Shown piece after piece: positions 1 through 7,829 of a DNA stretch of 64,000 nucleotides; position 1 is the stretch's first letter, and each line of letters opens with the position of its first letter. The notes under the pieces were generated by a model. That model worked only from the letters and a program-made list of their open reading frames with translations. It was not told the DNA's origin and ran no database searches. A program made the position numbers and the translations under genes. Origin of the DNA: Pseudarthrobacter sp. L1SW (lineage in GTDB: Bacteria > Actinomycetota > Actinomycetes > Actinomycetales > Micrococcaceae); assembly GCF_020809045.1 (NCBI RefSeq), contig NZ_CP078079.1:3100001-3164000 (forward strand). Reading direction: 5' to 3'.

Positions 1-616
1 TGGACGGATAGTAGCCGGACGTTCTCTGGTCCTTCGCCTGCGTCTTGGCATGGGTGTCCGGTGCGCCGTCACTGTAGGTCTCGTGCCATCTCGAACCGTA
101 GATGCCGGGAAAACCGCCAAGGGGCACGTCCCCGTCCGTGAAGTCCTCGACAAAGACCTGCTTCCAGCCGGGCAGGTCGCCCACCGGCACAGCTTCAAGG
201 GACGGCGGAGGCTCGGTGTTCAAAGCCGGCCCGGACCCGGCGTCTTTTGTGGGCTCCGGGGGTGCAGTCTCCGCAATGGCTTCCGGGGTGCTTGCCTCAG
301 CGCTTGGCTGCTGCGGCCCAGGATCAGGAGTCGGTTCCGGAGAGGCAGCAGCCGTGCTGGGCTGCGCTGAGCCGGTCACCGGGGTTATTGGCTCTGCGCC
401 CTTGCCTTCCACGGACTGGGGCCTGGGGGGATTTGCTGCAATGCTGAGCGAGCCAATTATGATCGCCAAGAGTACTATCTTCAGGACGGCGCCGCGGGTA
501 CGCGCACGCGAATCGATCGGCTCCGCCGGCGACGTTCCGTCCCCGGCGACACGCTGCCGCAGCGTCCGGAGCGCAGCCCTCCAGGCAAAGAGGGCATTGC
601 GGGGGCTGTTTGCCAT
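1..616 (-). CDS. Secreted glycosidase-like protein (GH16-type start), 3' end outside window
   Basis: The reading frame is open from an ATG at 616 to the left edge (about 205 codons) with no stop, so only the N-terminal part is present. A GGGAGGA ribosome site lies just upstream of the ATG. The protein has a basic N-terminus, one hydrophobic segment at about residues 46-62 (LKIVLLAIIIGSL) acting as a signal or anchor, then a long Pro/Glu/Ala/Ser linker (about 65-145). The first folded part (WKQVFVEDFTDGDVPLGGFP, then YGSRW and SGYYPS) resembles the beginning of actinobacterial GH16-like secreted glycosidases. No catalytic residues are visible because that part is beyond the edge. It may act on a surface polysaccharide such as the one made at 21-45 kb, which is inference. 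Confidence 0.6.
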   Translation of the reverse strand, partial: MANSPRNALFAWRAALRTLRQRVAGDGTSPAEPIDSRARTRGAVLKIVLLAIIIGSLSIAANPPRPQSVEGKGAEPITPVTGSAQPSTAAASPEPTPDPGPQQPSAEASTPEAIAETAPPEPTKDAGSGPALNTEPPPSLEAVPVGDLPGWKQVFVEDFTDGDVPLGGFPGIYGSRWHETYSDGAPDTHAKTQAKDQRTSGYYPS

Positions 617-868
617 GTGTCCTCCCAGCGTGGTCCACAGGGGACTGTGGGCAGGAACGGAGCGCCCCGGTCTTATCCCCTTCGGTTCAGCCTAAGAGCG
701 TCGCCGCTGTCCGTCACGAGTATCGAGTACTCATATTTCGGATTCAACTCTCGTTCGGATACCTGTTTTCCCTCTCCCCCAAAGTGTGATGGGTGTAAAT
801 GGCCGGGATCCAAGGCGGGCCGGAACGCGCAGCCCGGTTCCTGCCGCTTCCCCGGGGCGCCAACAACT

Positions 869-1738
869 TCAGGGGTTGCAGTAGCCACACACAGCGGGGC
901 GCGCGTACGGTGCGTCGGTCAGCTCGCGGGTGTCCTGGAAAGGGCATCCGGGGCATCCAAATGTCTCAGCAAGTGCCTCGCCGGTCGGAGTACCGCAGGC
1001 ACTGCACGGGAGCCCCGGTACCCGGGCGATGCGGCAAAACCCTGGAGTGCCGCACGCCGGGCACAGCGAGGAAAGCTTCCGCGCGAGGTCTTTGGCCGCG
1101 AGAGCGATCACCTCCATGCGTGTTGAGTTGGCGCTGGCACGCATGTCAGTCTCGATCAGGACCTTGCCGCTGGCGGATCGGGCCAGCGCCCTCGAAAAGG
1201 CGCGTTCCAGGTCCGGCCAGCTTGCGATTCCCTTGCAGATGGACGGTCCGTGGCCGCCGTCAGGGCGGACCACCAGGTGGTGCCCGGGAAACTGTGCGCC
1301 ACGGGCGAACGCCTGGGCTGCCACCCACTCGCCAGTGAGCATATGACTGAAATTGCTGGCCCCCTGCCCCATGCCCACAACCTCAAGGTTGCGCCCGGCA
1401 TCCCTCCAGACGATCAGTTCGATGTTCCACGGAAACATCGGGAAGGATGGATTCGGCCCAAAAGACCCCTCACTGGCGATCCCCAGCAGCAGGCCCGAGA
1501 GCTCCATGCCCACTGTTGCCTTCTTGCGGGCAGCTTCCAGTTGGGTTCCTGCACGGGGAACGTCGCGGGTGAACGTACCCAGCAGGTCCGTGTCATAACC
1601 CGTGACGCGTTCAACCCGGCACCCAAGGGCTTGCTCCAGCACGGGACCCAACACCCGCTCCTTTCCATGCTGGGTAAGGAGGGCAGCGCGTTCACCGGCA
1701 TACACCGAACGCGGCACCGGATCGTCAGGTTTGGTCAC
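869..1738 (-). CDS. DUF6671-like protein with C-terminal zinc ribbons
   Basis: A 289-residue protein read from a GTG at 1738 with AAAGGTGAG just upstream. The N-terminal motif YAGERAALLTQHGKERVLGP and the overall pattern match my memory of the DUF6671 family, whose function is unknown. The last 75 residues carry several CxxC pairs (CPACG, CSACG, CPGC, CGYC), which predicts two zinc ribbons. Segments such as RPDGGHGPSICKGI and LIETDMRASANSTRM in the middle look conserved and could form an active site, but I cannot assign a reaction. It stands alone, divergent from sbtA with about 200 bp between starts. Confidence 0.6.
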   Translation of the reverse strand: MTKPDDPVPRSVYAGERAALLTQHGKERVLGPVLEQALGCRVERVTGYDTDLLGTFTRDVPRAGTQLEAARKKATVGMELSGLLLGIASEGSFGPNPSFPMFPWNIELIVWRDAGRNLEVVGMGQGASNFSHMLTGEWVAAQAFARGAQFPGHHLVVRPDGGHGPSICKGIASWPDLERAFSRALARSASGKVLIETDMRASANSTRMEVIALAAKDLARKLSSLCPACGTPGFCRIARVPGLPCSACGTPTGEALAETFGCPGCPFQDTRELTDAPYARPAVCGYCNP

Positions 1739-1936
1739 GGCTCACCTTTCAACAAGCAGCACGGCTGGAAGTACAACCTCGCGCAGCCTCCACGATACAT
1801 GAATTACGTTTCGTGAATTGAATTGCATGTTTACGATGCATTCGTGGAATGCTGGTGCAGCGAAGCGGCCAAGGGGCCCTGCAGGGTCTGTTACCGCTTC
1901 CGTCCATCCGCCGGGAAACAACCAGAGAGTCCGAGC

Positions 1937-2881
1937 ATGGTAGACCCCATCATCCTTTTCTTCATTCTTGGCGCGCTTGCCGGGCTGCTCCGCTCCGAGC
2001 TGCGCCTCCCCGCGGCGATCTATGAGTTCGTGACCATCGTGTTGCTGCTGGCCATCGGCCTCAAAGGAGGCGTGGAGCTGGCCAAGCAGCCTTTTGGAGA
2101 ACTGCTGCCGCAGATGCTGGCTGTCGTGGCGATGGGCTTCTTCCTGTCCCTCCTGGCCTTCCCGGTGCTGCGCTACCTGGGCCGCTTCAAGCGCGCCGAC
2201 GCAGCTTCCATTGCCGCCCACTACGGATCCGTCAGTGTGGGTACCTTTGCTGTGGCCATCGCCTACCTGGGCACACGGCAGGTGGTCTTCGAGGAGCATA
2301 TGCCGCTGCTTCTGGTGATGCTGGAAGTGCCGGCCATTATCGTGGGCATCGTTCTGGCCCGGGGAATTTCCAAGGAAACCCGGTGGAAATCAGTGGCCCA
2401 TGAAGTCTTCCTCGGGAAAGGCATCGTACTGCTGCTGGGCGGCCTGCTCATCGGCTGGATCGCCGGGCCGGAGGGCCTGTCCTCCATCGAACCCCTGTTC
2501 GTCGACATGTTCAAAGGCATCCTGGCCCTGTTCCTGCTGGAAATGGGGCTGCTGACGGCAACGCAGCTGGGAGGCCTGCGCAAGTACGGCGTGTTCCTCG
2601 TGGCCTTCGCCATCATCATGCCGCTGTTATCCTCCGTCATCGGCGCAGGGCTGGGCTGGGCGCTGGGACTATCGGTGGGCGGAACAGCTATTCTGGCAAC
2701 ACTGGCGGCCAGTGCCTCCTACATTGCGGCGCCGGCGGCCATGCGGATTTCCGTACCGGAGGCCAACCCCACTCTGTCGCTGGCGGCATCCCTGGGGATC
2801 ACCTTTCCGTTCAACGTGGTGCTGGGCATTCCCATCTACCACGCCCTGTCCATCTGGATCCATACCTTCGCGAGGGGATAA
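1937..2881 (+). CDS. sbtA: SbtA-type sodium-dependent bicarbonate transporter
   Basis: A 314-residue integral membrane protein with about ten hydrophobic segments and almost no soluble domain. Its sequence (LFFILGALAGLLRSELRLP at the N-terminus, KGGVELA, YGSVSVGTFAVA) matches the SbtA family of Na+/HCO3- symporters first described in cyanobacteria. I start it at ATG 1937 because the hydrophobic core begins there; the frame is open further upstream (1823) but that part is not transporter-like. The ribosome site is weak. Four bases after its stop begins a PII-like gene, the standard SbtA-SbtB pairing in which SbtB binds and gates the transporter. In a heterotroph the likely job is feeding bicarbonate to carboxylases, which is inference. 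Confidence 0.85.
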   Translation: MVDPIILFFILGALAGLLRSELRLPAAIYEFVTIVLLLAIGLKGGVELAKQPFGELLPQMLAVVAMGFFLSLLAFPVLRYLGRFKRADAASIAAHYGSVSVGTFAVAIAYLGTRQVVFEEHMPLLLVMLEVPAIIVGIVLARGISKETRWKSVAHEVFLGKGIVLLLGGLLIGWIAGPEGLSSIEPLFVDMFKGILALFLLEMGLLTATQLGGLRKYGVFLVAFAIIMPLLSSVIGAGLGWALGLSVGGTAILATLAASASYIAAPAAMRISVPEANPTLSLAASLGITFPFNVVLGIPIYHALSIWIHTFARG

Positions 2882-2885
2882 CGCC

Positions 2886-3188
2886 GTGGAAAGCCATCAA
2901 CGCAAGCTCCTGACCATCGTCACCGAGGCCGTCCTCGAGTCAACGCTCGTCCGCGACATCGAGCAGCACAACGCCCACGGGTATACCATCACCGACGCGC
3001 GCGGGAAGGGCAGCCGGGGCGTCCGGGGAGCAGGGTGGGAGGCAACCAGCAACATCCGGATCGAGGTGGTGTGCGACGCTGGGACAGCGGAAGGACTTGC
3101 TGCCCACCTTCGCGAGCACTACTACGCGGACTACGCCATGATCCTGTTCCTGAGCGACGTCGAGGTCCTGCGGCCGGCCAAGTTTTAG
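2886..3188 (+). CDS. sbtB: SbtB-type PII-like signalling protein
   Basis: A 100-residue protein starting at GTG 2886, four bases after the sbtA stop, so the two are co-transcribed and probably translationally coupled. The sequence has a PII-like layout: a first beta strand (KLLTIVTEA), a glycine-rich T-loop region (DARGKGSRGVRGAGW), and a second ferredoxin-like half ending in ILFLSDVEVLRP. The C-terminal Cys-containing extension of cyanobacterial SbtB is absent. PII-like SbtB proteins sense adenine nucleotides and bind the SbtA carrier at the membrane. Its last bases overlap the stop of the convergent regulator gene. Confidence 0.8.
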   Translation: MESHQRKLLTIVTEAVLESTLVRDIEQHNAHGYTITDARGKGSRGVRGAGWEATSNIRIEVVCDAGTAEGLAAHLREHYYADYAMILFLSDVEVLRPAKF

Positions 3189-3568
3189 GCCTGCGTGCCC
3201 TCCGCGGGCAGCCCCCTTTCAGGGACGAGGACGGCCAGGAGCTCGTCCAGCTGGTGGCCGGAATCGATAGGGTGCCGGAACGGGCGGCCGGACACCACTG
3301 AATAGATGTTCCGCCGGCCTTGCCGTGTCCTGGTGATGTAGCCTGCCTCCGCGAGGTCGGCGGCGATCTTCTGGGCGGCTCGCTCGGTGATTCCCACCGT
3401 GGCGGCCAGCTCGCGGAGCCGTACCTGCGGGTCACGGGCGATGGTCAGCAGCACGTGGGCATGATTGGTCAGGAATGTCCACCGGGTCCCGCTGCCGGCC
3501 GTATCGTTTCCCTTTGCTTCAAAATCTTCGCTCGCCACCCCTTGGACAATAGCCGAGGGTTCAGCCAT
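3185..3568 (-). CDS. Winged-helix (MarR/ArsR-like) transcriptional regulator
   Basis: A 127-residue protein with one winged helix-turn-helix domain covering about residues 30-95. HVLLTIARDPQVRLRELAAT is followed by the recognition helix region ITERAAQKIAADLAEAGYI and a wing with basic residues (RTRQGRRNIYSV). There is no obvious ligand domain and no cysteine pair, so it is not a classical metal sensor. The gene ends inside the last codons of sbtB (4-base tail-to-tail overlap), and I infer that it may control the sbtAB pair or sense its product. Similar short regulators are found beside sbtA in other actinobacteria, as far as I recall. Confidence 0.7.
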   Translation of the reverse strand: MAEPSAIVQGVASEDFEAKGNDTAGSGTRWTFLTNHAHVLLTIARDPQVRLRELAATVGITERAAQKIAADLAEAGYITRTRQGRRNIYSVVSGRPFRHPIDSGHQLDELLAVLVPERGLPAEGTQA

Positions 3569-3792
3569 GCCCCAAGCAGCACACCACCTGGCCAGCGCTT
3601 ATGGCCATGCGCGTTGCCGCACGGTTATCCCCGGCGAGCCTGAAAAGCGGATGACGGGGTATCCGAGCTCCTCGAGTGCCGCCTTGTCGGTGGTTGAAGC
3701 TGTGGAAACGCACACGGTAACGCCCCAGTAACGCGCGGCAGGGTCCACTGGGCAGTGCCGGAGCGGCGTTTACGAGGGAGCGGAGAGAAAAC

Positions 3793-5781
3793 ATGGGATG
3801 GAGCGGCTGGTTCAATCTGGGTGGCCCTGGGGGCGGGTTCAACGGTGGCCCGGCTACCATCTCCCGCAACAAGGACGTCTGCAACATCTACGTCCGCGGC
3901 AATGACAACGCCCTGTGGCAGCGCGCCTGGTTCGCCAACAGCTGGCACCCCTGGGGCAGGCACAACGACGGCGGCGTCCTGGCTTCGGAGCCCGCGCTCG
4001 GCTCCATGGGCCCGGACCATGAACACGTGTTCGTGCGCGGGACCGACGGCAATGTGTGGCAGAAGTACTGGACGGGCGGCGGCGGGTGGAGCGGCTGGTT
4101 CAACATCGGCGCCCCGGCCGGCGGGTTCAGCGGCGGGCCGGCAACGATCTCGCGGAACAAGGACGTCTGCAACGTGTACGTCCGCGGCAATGACAATGCG
4201 CTGTGGCAGCGCGCCTACTACGCCAACAGCTGGCACCCCTGGGCTCGGCACAACGACGGCGGCGTCCTGGCGTCGGAGCCCGCGCTCGGCTCCATGGGCC
4301 CGGACCATGAACACGTCTTTGTCCGCGGGACCGACGGCAATGTGTGGCAGAAGTACTGGACAGGCGGGGGCGGGTGGCAGGGCTGGTTCAACATCGGCGC
4401 CCCGGCCGGCGGGTTCAGCGGCGGGCCCGCCACCATCTCCCGGAACAAGGACGTCTGCAACGTCTACGTCCGCGGCAACGATAACGCGCTGTGGCAGCGT
4501 GCCTACTACGCCAACAGCTGGCACCCCTGGGGACGGCACAACGACGGCGGCGTCCTGGCTTCGGAGCCTGCGCTGGGCTCCATGGGACCGAACCACGAGC
4601 ACGTCTTCGTCCGCGGCACGGACAACAACGTCTGGCAGAAATACTGGGTCCATGAGGTGGAACCGGCAGGCGAGGTGTCCTTCGCGGTGAGCGAATGCGT
4701 CTATGGCTGGACGGCCCGCTACCACCAGTCCGGGACGCGGGTCACGGTGCGGATCCAGCTGAACCCCGACGCGGGCATCAGCACCGCCACCATGGACAGC
4801 CTGCGGACCACCTGGCGGAATGGCATCATCAATAAATGGTCGGACCGGTTCAGTTGCCTGGCCCCCAACGGCGGCCGCCAGTCCATTACCTTTGACGTGC
4901 AGTGGGTCAGTTCCGGAGCGCACCATGTGGTCCGCGTCCAGCCGGGGCCCGCCCGCTCGAACATGGGGCTGTGGGACACCAGCGACACCGGCGATGTGGC
5001 CTCGCACGAGTTCGGGCACATGCTGGGGCACCCGGATGAATACTCGGACGCGGCGTGCCCCGCCAGGAGCCCGGTGGACACGGGCACGGTCATGGCGGAC
5101 AACACCGAGACCGTGGCCCGTCACTACAATCGGATCACCGGATTCCACGGCTCGGGCCACAACCCGGTGGCAGGCCCATCGGAGCCGGCCGAGGTCCCCG
5201 AGGAGGCCGCCATGACGCTGAAGAACATTGACAACCTGAGGCCGGAACCGCGGGCCGCCGTCCTGGGCAGGCTGCGCGGCATGGGCGGCGGCGGCGCCGC
5301 CCCGGAGCGCGCGGAGGACACCGAAGTGTCCTTCGAGGTCAGCGGCGGCGCACCGGGTGAGCGCTACGTGTACCGGCTGGGCGTGCACGGTGACGGGGCC
5401 GCCCAGCGGAGCGTGGTTGATGAGCTGCAGCAGGGCGGGGATGAGGAGACCAGCCATGCGGTGGACCGGGAGCTGGCGGGCCGGGTGTTCCAGGCCGCCG
5501 CCGACGCAGGCTTGCTCAATGACAGCGCCCCCTCGGTGCCGCAGCAGCAGGTGGAGGGCGAGGTGCTGCCGGACAGCATGGTTGCGATCATCACCGTGCG
5601 CGACGGTGACGCCGTGCGCCGCATCGCCGTCCCCGCGGACGAGCCCGCCAACGCCCAGGCGAGCCTACCCGGCGAGCCTGCGGACATCCCGCTGCGCACC
5701 CAGGTCCAGCTCCCTTCCGATTCGGCCACGGCCCTGCGCCCGGTCCTGGAGGCGCTGGGGGCGGTTGAAGCGGCGCTGTGA
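3793..5781 (+). CDS. Triple lectin-like repeat protein with metzincin-type zinc site
   Basis: A 662-residue protein from ATG 3793, preceded by GGAGAG. Residues 2-290 are three almost identical 96-residue repeats, each starting GWSGWFN or GWQGWFN and containing NKDVCN-YVRGNDNALWQRA and EHVFVRGTDGNVWQKYW, a pattern like PLL/tectonin-type beta-propeller lectins. Residues about 300-470 contain HEFGHMLGHPD (His405, Glu406, His409, Asp415), the HExxHxxGxxD zinc signature of metzincins, followed by a plausible Met-turn (TVMADN, Met434). The last 190 residues form an acidic alpha/beta region I do not recognise. There is no signal peptide and no membrane segment. It stands alone. A lectin-targeted protease, perhaps exported by a non-Sec route, is inference; substrate and role are unknown. 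Confidence 0.7.
   Translation: MGWSGWFNLGGPGGGFNGGPATISRNKDVCNIYVRGNDNALWQRAWFANSWHPWGRHNDGGVLASEPALGSMGPDHEHVFVRGTDGNVWQKYWTGGGGWSGWFNIGAPAGGFSGGPATISRNKDVCNVYVRGNDNALWQRAYYANSWHPWARHNDGGVLASEPALGSMGPDHEHVFVRGTDGNVWQKYWTGGGGWQGWFNIGAPAGGFSGGPATISRNKDVCNVYVRGNDNALWQRAYYANSWHPWGRHNDGGVLASEPALGSMGPNHEHVFVRGTDNNVWQKYWVHEVEPAGEVSFAVSECVYGWTARYHQSGTRVTVRIQLNPDAGISTATMDSLRTTWRNGIINKWSDRFSCLAPNGGRQSITFDVQWVSSGAHHVVRVQPGPARSNMGLWDTSDTGDVASHEFGHMLGHPDEYSDAACPARSPVDTGTVMADNTETVARHYNRITGFHGSGHNPVAGPSEPAEVPEEAAMTLKNIDNLRPEPRAAVLGRLRGMGGGGAAPERAEDTEVSFEVSGGAPGERYVYRLGVHGDGAAQRSVVDELQQGGDEETSHAVDRELAGRVFQAAADAGLLNDSAPSVPQQQVEGEVLPDSMVAIITVRDGDAVRRIAVPADEPANAQASLPGEPADIPLRTQVQLPSDSATALRPVLEALGAVEAAL
3796..4659 (+). 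repeat. Three 288-bp in-frame direct repeats
   Basis: The tryptophan codon of the GW(S/Q)GWFN motif occurs at 3799, 4087 and 4375, a period of exactly 288 bp. The copies are close to identical in DNA as well as protein, including long synonymous-site identity, which points to recent tandem duplication or ongoing gene conversion. Copy 1 is the most different (GGPGGGFNGG in place of GAPAGGFSGG). Confidence 0.9.
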
Positions 5782-5898
5782 CGCCTGCGCGGTTTCCCTT
5801 AGGCGGAGCTGGCAGAGGTGAGAGTACGACTGCGCCCCGCGGCCGCCGTCGTCGGCCTGCCTTGTGGTGGTAGTTGGGCTTTGCGACGCGCAAACTCG

Positions 5899-5966
5899 TT
5901 TTCGATGCGGCAATTCCCTGGCGCTACCAAAATGTGGGTAGCGCCAGGGAATTTCCCCATCGAAAA
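5899..5966. repeat. Long palindrome, 30-nt arms, 8-nt loop
   Basis: The left arm 5899-5928 and the right arm 5937-5966 are complementary at 28 of 30 positions, with loop AAAATGTG. The core of the left arm reads ATTCCCTGGCGCTACC. It lies 120 bp after the metzincin gene stop. The arms are far longer than a normal intrinsic terminator and no T-run follows, so it may be a palindromic repeat element. The inner GGTAGCGC recurs in the palindrome at 61709. Confidence 0.8.
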
Positions 5967-6019
5967 TCCGGACGCGCGTCGAAAACGGTGGCGGGAGTTC
6001 GAGCGGGGTTCTAGAGGCC

Positions 6020-6245
6020 AGGGGACGAACGTCATCAGCGTCGGGCACTTCCAGGTATGCGGTTCCGCTGGGGTGTTCGAAGAGTGCCTCCAGGATTGAA
6101 CTGATGGCCGGGACGGGGTTTCGTCCCGGCGAGCAGCACGTGCCGCGCGTCGCCCGGTTTCCAGTTAATGCCGGCCTCCGGGAGGGGTGTGGCGGTGGTG
6201 ACCGCGGCGGCGTCTGGTCCAACGAACCATACATACCGGCTGCCC
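6020..6245 (-). pseudogene. Remnant of siderophore-interacting protein (SIP, ViuB-like)
   Basis: On the minus strand one frame gives SRYVWFVGPD, then GINWKPGDARHVLLAG. After a frame change it continues AISSILEALFEHPSGTAYLE and VPDADDVRPL. Together these match the C-terminal NAD(P)H-binding part of siderophore-interacting ferric reductases, where an intact gene would read PGDARHVLLAGDET-PAISSILEAL. Two one-base deletions, near the GGGACGAAACC stretch, explain the frame change. The N-terminal FAD domain and the C-terminal end are missing, so this is a dead fragment. Confidence 0.65.
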
Positions 6246-6282
6246 CGGGCCCGGCCGCTCCTGCCGAAGCCAAACCTGGTAC

Positions 6283-6570
6283 CAACCTGCCGCACCGGGT
6301 GGACGTGCTGGAACTCGTCCGCAGGCTGAACCGCGAACACCAGCGCACAGTGGTGATGGTCCTGCACGACGTCCCGCTCGCGGGACGGTACTCGGACCAC
6401 ATTGTTGCCATAAGGACGGCGCCATCATGGCACAGGGCACCCCTGCAGAGGTGATCAAGCCCGAGCGCCTGCTGGAGGCGTTCGGCCTTGACGCGCACGT
6501 GGTATGCGAACCAATCGAGGGCCGCCGGCATGTCATCCCGCTCGGAACCGGGTGGCTGCTGCAGTCTTGA
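6283..6570 (+). pseudogene. Remnant of FecE-type siderophore ABC transporter ATPase
   Basis: One frame reads VDVLELVRRLNREHQRTVVM, VLHDVPLAGRYSDHIVAI. After a one-base loss near 6411 a second frame continues MAQGTPAEVIKPERLLEAFG, LDAHVVCEPIEGRRHVIPLG and stops at 6570. This is the C-terminal third of an iron-siderophore ABC ATPase, including the VLHD region that carries the switch His. The Walker A, signature and Walker B parts are gone. It lies head-to-head with the SIP fragment, so both probably come from one lost ferric-siderophore uptake locus. Confidence 0.7.
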
Positions 6571-6733
6571 GGAATTCTTGATGCAATCCGGGCTTGTTCT
6601 TGAGCTGCCGGGTTCAGAATGCTGGAAACAGACTGGGGCCGACGGCGGAGGCGGCGGATCAGCGTCGATCCGCAAAGAAGCCGCCGGCTCCCGCGCCACG
6701 TGCCCTGACCGCGGTGGTATCCTCACGTGGCGC

Positions 6734-7534
6734 CTAGGCCGAAATCCTGTCGATGAAGGACAGCACGTCAGGGTGGGACGGATCGATCAGGTGGCCTCCG
6801 CGTACCAGAACGGCCTCTGCTTGTGGCAGGGCTGCAGCCAACCGCACGTTTACCAGCCGGCAGGCTTCCAGCGAATCTTCGCCGGAAACGATGAGGGCAG
6901 GACAGCTTATCGCGGCGAGTTCCGCCTCCGTCCACGTGGCTGGTTCCTGGGAAAGGTCCAGCCCGCGGCCTTTCATCTCCGCCAGCAGGGCAGGGCCCGT
7001 GTCCAAAAACATGCCCTTGAGCTTGTCCGGGAGGGATTCCCAGACGTCATCCCCGAGTATGTCCCGAAGCAATGCCTCCGCCGCCGCTGCGGGGTTTTCA
7101 GCCGCCCGCCGAAGCACCCGCTTGCGCAGGTCGGCTGCCCAAGCATTCGCTTTCGGGTCAATCGTGAACAGCGCAGGTTCCAAGAGGACCAGGCCCTTCA
7201 CTTTGTCCGGGAAGTGCCGGGCGAGCTCCAAAGCAATTTGGCCGCCAGTGCTGCGTCCGATTACCACCGCAGGCCCGGCGTGCAAGGCGGCCAGGAGTGC
7301 TGCTGCGTCGTCCACGTGCTCAAGCAGATCCAGGCTCGTGAAAGGAGTGGCGGGCGCGCTGCGGAAAAAGCCCCTGCGGTCGTAGATGATGCTTCGGCCG
7401 TGCTTCGCCAATTCGCGGGCGGCAGCAACCCACGCCAGCGCGGAACTCGGGGTGCCATGTATGCCAAGAACAGGCACCCCTTCGCCTTGTTCTTCGAAGT
7501 AGAGGTCGACGCCGTTGACGCGCACCCTGGGCAT
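6734..7534 (-). CDS. Alpha/beta hydrolase
   Basis: A 266-residue single-domain alpha/beta-fold hydrolase. The oxyanion motif GIHGTPSSALAW is near residue 25, the nucleophile elbow GRSTGG (GxSxG) near residue 93, the acid in SGEDS near 219 and the catalytic histidine in RGGHLIDPSHPD near 247. A cap region (about 125-200) is rich in charged helices. There is no signal peptide, so it is cytosolic. The substrate cannot be told from sequence; relatives include esterases, epoxide hydrolases and carbon-carbon hydrolases. It lies alone between decayed siderophore genes and the dehydrogenase operon. Confidence 0.8.
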   Translation of the reverse strand: MPRVRVNGVDLYFEEQGEGVPVLGIHGTPSSALAWVAAARELAKHGRSIIYDRRGFFRSAPATPFTSLDLLEHVDDAAALLAALHAGPAVVIGRSTGGQIALELARHFPDKVKGLVLLEPALFTIDPKANAWAADLRKRVLRRAAENPAAAAEALLRDILGDDVWESLPDKLKGMFLDTGPALLAEMKGRGLDLSQEPATWTEAELAAISCPALIVSGEDSLEACRLVNVRLAAALPQAEAVLVRGGHLIDPSHPDVLSFIDRISA

Positions 7535-7617
7535 GACTTCAGCCTAGATCCAGCTGCCAACGCCGTACAGTGCCGTCCTGGCGGCGGCATTCGGTGTAGT
7601 CCGCCCCCGCTATGGCC

Positions 7618-7648
7618 ACATGGCACCCGGCTAAGCCGGGTGCCATGT
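7618..7648. terminator. Perfect 14-bp hairpin, possible terminator
   Basis: ACATGGCACCCGGC and its exact reverse complement flank a 3-nt loop (TAA). The hairpin lies downstream of the minus-strand dehydrogenase operon and upstream of the hydrolase start. A short T-rich run follows only on the plus strand (TTCTTT), where no gene ends, so its direction of action is uncertain. Confidence 0.55.
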
Positions 7649-7719
7649 TCTTTATGGCGTACGACGGCGGCACGCGGCCGCCGTCGTGCGCCTAGCCTTT
7701 CCGCGGGTGGTCCGGGCAC

Positions 7720-7803
7720 CGACTGAGAGAGGGTTTGGGCTAAACCGACATCGAGTGAGAGAGGGCGTGGATAAAACCGACGTTAAGTGAGAGAGCGTCT
7801 GGG
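7720..7803. repeat. 32-bp direct tandem repeat, about 2.6 copies
   Basis: Units begin at 7720, 7752 and 7784 (last one partial), with period exactly 32 bp. The conserved part is RAGTGAGAGAGSGT followed by a variable middle and AAACCGACRT. The array lies 27 bp after the stop codon of the E2 gene (minus strand). The same unit with the same period recurs at 62049-62163, again directly after a minus-strand stop codon. There are no spacers, so this is not CRISPR. Confidence 0.85.
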
Positions 7804-7829
7804 GTGGGTTGGGGTTGGGGTGGACGGGT

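Noticed and set aside
617..1338. Overlapping short frames on both strands in 617-1338
   Set aside because: All are shadows of the DUF6671-like gene or non-coding; none has a ribosome site or domain.
3625..5457. Long minus-strand open frame of 610 codons
   Set aside because: It is antisense to the metzincin gene, is rich in Ala/Arg/Val/Gly, has no recognisable domain and no ribosome site; long antisense frames are expected at this GC.
7618..7648. Plus-strand transcription terminator for a gene
   Set aside because: The T-run is on the plus strand but no plus-strand gene ends here; kept only as a hairpin of uncertain direction.
7720..7803. CRISPR array
   Set aside because: The 32-bp units follow each other directly without spacers, and no cas genes are in the window.
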